Positions 15,959-19,799 of a DNA stretch of 19,799 nucleotides are shown piece by piece. The DNA is from Deltaproteobacteria bacterium (GTDB lineage Bacteria > Myxococcota_A > UBA796 > UBA2385): positions 1 through 19,799 of the forward strand of contig JAERSX010000694.1 in assembly GCA_016845285.1 (NCBI GenBank). Direction: 5' to 3'. Made by a program: the position numbers and the translations under genes. The notes under the pieces are model-generated. The model saw nothing but the letters and a program-made list of their open reading frames with translations, was not told the DNA's origin and ran no database searches. Position 1 is the stretch's first letter. Each line of letters begins with the position of its first letter.

Positions 15959-17451
15959 CACAGCCCCCGGTAGAGCGCCTTGAGCTGGCCCCGATCGCCC
16001 AGGCGCTCCCAGACCGTGTCGAAGGCCCAACGGCTCACACGGTCCATCAGCGCCACGTCGTCGGGCCCGACGCCGAGCCCGTAGGCCACACGGTCCCGGA
16101 TCAGGGCCGCGTCGTGCAGGCCCTTGATCTCGCGATGTCCGGAGGCGACTCGCTGCAAGGTCGGGCCAGCTCGCTTCAACAGCGAGACGGCAGGCTCACC
16201 TGGTCTGGCACGCACTCCGGCGTCGGCCAGAGCTATCTCCACGAGCCGCCAGCCGTGCTCGATCCGACCGGTCGCGGCCGTCTTCCAGAGGGGGTCGCGC
16301 AGGTGACGCACGGTCAACAGCCGCTTCACCGGCCTCCAGAAGATGATGAGCCCCAGGATGGCCAGGAACAGCATGGTGAGCAACGTGCTGAGGAGGTCCA
16401 GGCCCTGCTGGGGCTCTTGTGGAAGCTGCTCCTGGATCTGCTGCTTGGCATTCTCCATGCCCTCTTCGAGGGTCTTCGAGGGCTGGCGGCCGTCATCCGA
16501 TCGTTCTTGCTGCTGTCCCTCACCCTGCTCAGGCTGCTCGTAGGGTTCCTCCCCGTGTTCTCCGCCACCACCGTGGCCGTCGCCCTCCTCGGCTGGCGCG
16601 GTACGCCACAGGTAGGGGGCCAACAGGGCCGTGCCCACGCTCAGGCTGAAGGCCATGAAGAGCAGCATGACCCAGCCGAGGCAGGACAGTCGCGGGCGGG
16701 CGGCCCCCTGCTCGATGACGCTTCCCTTCAGCTGTGCATTGGGTGCCCTGCGCCACAGATGGAGCCGATGGCTCTCGCGGCTCACCAGGAACACGAGCAA
16801 CAGCGTGACGCCCAGGGCCAACACCCCGAACGTGAAGACGTCCCAGACCACCCACTTGTCGCCTTCCACCCACTGGCTGACCTTGCCCTTGTTCTCGGCC
16901 ACGATGATGGCGGTGCCGCTCGCGTACATCAGCGGCACCCAGCTGCCGAAGATGGCACGCCCCACGCGCAGGCTCCACAGCCCCGCCAGCGTGAACATGG
17001 GCCCACACAGCACCCAGAAGACGACGAAGATGGCCAGAGGCCCCACCGCCGCCATGCTGAAGATGCTGAACATCACCCCGACGGTCCACATCAGGCCCCA
17101 GTAGAGGTACACCAGCCAGTCGCGGACCCGGAGCAACGCGGCCAGCTGGCCGATGCCCACGGATGCAAACGTGACGACGGCGAACATCAGCAACACCCAG
17201 ACCGACTCGAAGTTCGGGCTGTCCCACATGGCCGCCGCGCTGAAGCTGGCGAACATGGCGCTGAGGAAGATCCAGTAGGCGATCAACGGGCGAGCGAGGG
17301 CCTTGAGCTCGTCCAAGAAGACACGCCAGAGCGGCAGCCGGCGCTGACGCACTCCGGCTCCCGAGCCAAAGGCTCCTCGCGTGCGCTGCGCCTTGCTGCG
17401 AGCGGCACTTCGCGCGCGTGCACGTCCAGCCGTCGGTCGGGCAGTGGCCAT
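15958..17451 (-). CDS. Polytopic membrane protein with DUF4129-like C-terminus (MoxR/DUF58 operon)
   Basis: A 497-residue membrane protein. Residues 1-40 are Arg/Ala-rich and basic. Hydrophobic segments lie near 57-75, 84-106, 112-133, 137-160, 166-184, 205-224, 258-280 and 350-372. A hydrophilic stretch at 284-349, rich in Gly, Glu and Gln, separates the last two. The C-terminal part (about 375-497) resembles DUF4129, the domain found at the end of TgpA-type transglutaminases. No transglutaminase Cys-His-Asp core is visible, so the protein appears to keep only the membrane and tail parts of that arrangement. Its ATG directly follows the stop of the DUF58 gene with no gap, and its stop overlaps the GFA gene. 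The function is unknown; the context suggests a partner of MoxR and DUF58 in the envelope. Confidence 0.75.
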   Translation of the reverse strand: MATARPTAGRARARSAARSKAQRTRGAFGSGAGVRQRRLPLWRVFLDELKALARPLIAYWIFLSAMFASFSAAAMWDSPNFESVWVLLMFAVVTFASVGIGQLAALLRVRDWLVYLYWGLMWTVGVMFSIFSMAAVGPLAIFVVFWVLCGPMFTLAGLWSLRVGRAIFGSWVPLMYASGTAIIVAENKGKVSQWVEGDKWVVWDVFTFGVLALGVTLLLVFLVSRESHRLHLWRRAPNAQLKGSVIEQGAARPRLSCLGWVMLLFMAFSLSVGTALLAPYLWRTAPAEEGDGHGGGGEHGEEPYEQPEQGEGQQQERSDDGRQPSKTLEEGMENAKQQIQEQLPQEPQQGLDLLSTLLTMLFLAILGLIIFWRPVKRLLTVRHLRDPLWKTAATGRIEHGWRLVEIALADAGVRARPGEPAVSLLKRAGPTLQRVASGHREIKGLHDAALIRDRVAYGLGVGPDDVALMDRVSRWAFDTVWERLGDRGQLKALYRGL

Positions 17452-19215
17452 CTAGGACACCTTCCGGGCGCTGGAGGACTGGCCACTCACAAGGCCGACC
17501 AGGCGATGGCCCGTCGGGCCGGGCTCGAGGCGGTAGACCGTCTCGCCGCGCATCTCGAGGGCCTTCATCGTCTTCTTGCCCTGGTGCCAGGCCACGATCC
17601 GGAGACGCCGTCGGGCGTAGAAGCGCTGCTGAAGGTGGTGCAGGTCCACGAATTGCCGGAAGAACGCGTTGCGATCGGAGCCGGCGGGGCCCGGCACCCG
17701 GAAGATGCGACTCGCGAGGCGGAGACCAGCACCCGGTCCTGGACCCACCCACTGCTCCCACAGCGGCGGCTCGCGCTTGCCCAGCGCCACGATGGGCGGC
17801 AGGTAGACCCAGGTGAAGTCCTGGCCGCCGAGTGACTCCTTGGGCGGCGGAAAGAACCGGGCAGACACCGCGACGGCATGGATGTCGCCGCCGATCTCGC
17901 CGATGACCTCCTGCAGCTCGTAGTTGCCCTGCCACCGCACCCTGGCACCGAGGTCTTGCCAGCGGCGGTTGTCGGTGCCCGTGCACGAGAGGTGCTCGAC
18001 CCGGATGTTGCCCTCGCCATCGTCGGCGGCGGTGACCAGCGAGACCTGGTCACCCCGATCGATGAGCTCGCTGGCCAGCGAGAGCCAGGTCTCCACCAAC
18101 GCATCGAGGATCTGCTCTACGCCGACGCCGTCGAGCAGCATGCGTCCTGGCGGCAGGTAGGTGTCGAGGAGGAGCACCACCTTGCGGGTCGTGACCTCCT
18201 TGGTCTCCGGCATGCGGACCTGGAGCCGGCCCGTGCGGATGCTCAGCCGCCAGTGGATCCGTCGGGTGTCGTCACCCGCGCTGTACTCCTTGAAGCGGAA
18301 GTGGTCCTCGGTGGCGAAGCGGTGCGGCCGCGTCAGCACGTCGGGTGCCTCGAGGCGGCTCCGGGGCGGCTCGATGATCTCCAGGGGCCGGAAGCGCGGG
18401 AGCACCTTGAGCTCGGCCGTGGCGACGCTGGCCACGCTCACCCGAGTGAAGCCCAGCGCATCCTGAAACCAGATGCGAGAGGGACCGAGCTGGTGGAGGC
18501 CGCGAGGCGTCCGACGGAATCGCCCGCTGACCACCACCGTCTTTCGGCGAGCGCCAGCACCCACGGCGTAGCGGCTCTCGGTGGACAGCTCAGCCGGGTT
18601 GGGATCCTCGATGAGCAGCTGAAAGCCGGCCGGCACCGGTACCTTCTCCAGGATGTATCGCTCCTCGGCATCCTCGCCGGACAGCACCACGGCCGGGGAG
18701 AGCTCGCGGCGGATGCCGGCCGTGCCGCGCCCCAGGCCAGAGGCGAAGGTCTGGACATGAAAGGTGGTGAGGAAGCTCGTGGCCCCGAGGACCCCATAGA
18801 ACAGCAGAAGAGACAGCACAGCGAGCAGGCCCAGGCTGGCCCACTTGGCGCCCAGCGAGAGCACCACGAACCACAGACCCGTGAGCAGCGCTCCCCACCC
18901 ACGTGGGGTCACGATGCGCATGTGGCGGTGGATGGAACCCAGCAGGGCGCGGAAGGAGAAGTGGCCCCTCTCGCGGAGGAAGGCCCGCTCACGACCCACC
19001 TTGATGACGACGCCCAGCCCCTGCAGCAGCAGCGGCGGCAAGATGAAGAAGCCGGCCAGCACGACGAGCACCATCGAGGTGTCCACCACCTCGCTCACCT
19101 CGAAGAAGGCGCTGGCTGCGAGGCCCACGGCAAAGGGCAGCACGAAGAGACCACAGCCATTCAGCGCGATGCCGCCGACGCTCAACAGGGGATGGGGACT
19201 CTTGGGGGCGCGCAC
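17452..19215 (-). CDS. DUF58 domain protein
   Basis: A 587-residue protein with hydrophobic segments near 15-37, 48-70, 108-122 and 125-150, followed by a large soluble part. The DUF58 signature (FRFKEYSAGDDTRRIHWRLS) is at 306-325, followed by TGRLQVRMPE. After it comes a von Willebrand A-like strand (VVLLLDTYLP, 346-355). DUF58 proteins are nearly always encoded next to MoxR ATPases, which are thought to act as chaperones on them, as is the case here. The GTG start at 19215 is supported by AGAGGAG nine bases upstream. The MoxR gene ends 35 bases before it. The precise role is not known; known relatives act in envelope maturation or stress responses. Confidence 0.88.
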   Translation of the reverse strand: MRAPKSPHPLLSVGGIALNGCGLFVLPFAVGLAASAFFEVSEVVDTSMVLVVLAGFFILPPLLLQGLGVVIKVGRERAFLRERGHFSFRALLGSIHRHMRIVTPRGWGALLTGLWFVVLSLGAKWASLGLLAVLSLLLFYGVLGATSFLTTFHVQTFASGLGRGTAGIRRELSPAVVLSGEDAEERYILEKVPVPAGFQLLIEDPNPAELSTESRYAVGAGARRKTVVVSGRFRRTPRGLHQLGPSRIWFQDALGFTRVSVASVATAELKVLPRFRPLEIIEPPRSRLEAPDVLTRPHRFATEDHFRFKEYSAGDDTRRIHWRLSIRTGRLQVRMPETKEVTTRKVVLLLDTYLPPGRMLLDGVGVEQILDALVETWLSLASELIDRGDQVSLVTAADDGEGNIRVEHLSCTGTDNRRWQDLGARVRWQGNYELQEVIGEIGGDIHAVAVSARFFPPPKESLGGQDFTWVYLPPIVALGKREPPLWEQWVGPGPGAGLRLASRIFRVPGPAGSDRNAFFRQFVDLHHLQQRFYARRRLRIVAWHQGKKTMKALEMRGETVYRLEPGPTGHRLVGLVSGQSSSARKVS

Positions 19216-19250
19216 GCGGGCCGACTCCTCTGGATCAGGTCAGGCCGCGG

Positions 19251-19799
19251 CTAGGCGGGGACGTTCACCTTCTCGAGCATGTCGGACACATAGGCGTGGC
19301 CGGTCTCGTCACCGCTCACGATGAGGCGGTGGGCGAGGACGTCGGGCGCGATGTGCTGCACGTCGACCGGCGAGACGAAGTCACGCCCCTCGGACATGGC
19401 CTGGGCCTGCGCGACACGAGCGAGCATGAGCACCGAGCGCGGCGACGGAGGCGAGAGGCAGCGACTGTCCGAGCGGATCGCGTTGGCCAAGGCCACGAGG
19501 TAGCCCTTGACCTGCTCGCTGATGAAGATGCGCGGCACCATGGCCTGCCAACGGAGGAACTCGCCGAGGTCGATGACCGAGCCCAGCGCGTCGACGGGCG
19601 GCTTCTCGGCGAGGTGGACGTCGAGCATCTCCATCTCGGCCTCGGGCGGCGGGAAGCCCATGGTGAGCTGCATGCAGAAGCGATCGAGCTGGGCTGCGGG
19701 GAGCTGGTAGGTGCCCTGGTGGTCGAGGGGGTTCATGGTCGCGATGACCAGGAAGGGCGGGGGCATCTTGTGCGTCTTGCCCTCGACAGTGACCTGACC
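19251..19799 (-). CDS. MoxR-family AAA+ ATPase (N-terminal part outside the window)
   Basis: The last 182 residues of a MoxR-type AAA+ ATPase; the frame is open to the right edge, so the Walker A and B motifs lie outside. Visible are a stretch like the MoxR Q-x-T-V-x-G beta segment at the edge, sensor 1 (FLVIATMNP), GTYQLPAAQLDRF with the conserved Asp-Arg-Phe, and the lid domain. SPPSPRSVLMLARVAQAQA is the family's sensor 2 region. MoxR ATPases are putative metallochelatase-like chaperones that work with DUF58/von Willebrand A proteins, and a DUF58 gene follows after 35 bases. Confidence 0.93.
   Translation of the reverse strand, partial: GQVTVEGKTHKMPPPFLVIATMNPLDHQGTYQLPAAQLDRFCMQLTMGFPPPEAEMEMLDVHLAEKPPVDALGSVIDLGEFLRWQAMVPRIFISEQVKGYLVALANAIRSDSRCLSPPSPRSVLMLARVAQAQAMSEGRDFVSPVDVQHIAPDVLAHRLIVSGDETGHAYVSDMLEKVNVPA

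Noticed and set aside
16114..19254. Two long plus-strand frames (573 and 458 residues) opposite the membrane protein and DUF58 genes
   Set aside because: Both are His/Gln/Glu-rich shadow translations of hydrophobic genes on the other strand, without conserved features.
1..19799. tRNA, rRNA, CRISPR array, insertion sequence or prophage
   Set aside because: No cloverleaf, spaced repeat array, transposase motif or phage gene was seen; coding density is continuous.

Overview
This is a high-G+C window with short intergenic gaps, several GTG starts and many end-to-end overlapping genes. The gene content points to a Myxococcota/Bradymonadota-type (former deltaproteobacterial) aerobe: an Alternative Complex III operon, PilZ domains of the Myxococcus paralogous type (TIGR02266-like), a DUF4388 protein, and a DnaK fused to PilZ. 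The lineage is inferred from these gene types only; there is no rRNA in the window.

Left block (1-5208, + strand): the 3' half of actB, then actC, actD, actE and actF. These encode the iron-sulfur, membrane and cytochrome c subunits of the quinol:cytochrome c oxidoreductase ACIII. The operon ends in a strong hairpin at 5231-5258, and no oxidase genes follow.

Centre-left (5288-10236): a minus-strand pair, epmB (radical SAM lysine 2,3-aminomutase of EF-P) overlapping by one base a mosaic protein with a PilZ-like region, a coiled coil, DUF4388, a degenerate J-like region and a TPR-like end. Divergent from it, across a 71-base gap, run efp, epmA and fabG. Together epmB, efp and epmA are a full set for beta-lysylation of elongation factor P.

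Centre-right (10262-15402, - strand): purC, purF, then a 946-residue Hsp70 whose substrate-binding alpha lid is replaced by a long acidic linker and a C-terminal PilZ domain. The window therefore carries two unusual proteins that each join a chaperone-type module to a PilZ-type module, one on each side of the EF-P genes. This is the most interesting feature here; a functional link between them is my inference.

Right block (15581-19799, - strand): a MoxR AAA+ ATPase (truncated by the window end), a DUF58 protein, a polytopic membrane protein with a DUF4129-like tail, and a small GFA-family zinc protein, tightly packed as one operon. This resembles MoxR/DUF58/TgpA loci, but no transglutaminase core is visible.

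I saw no tRNA, rRNA, CRISPR array, insertion sequence or phage gene. No gap between genes exceeds 300 bases; the largest (15403-15580) is 178 bases and holds the purC ribosome binding site and nothing else I can identify.
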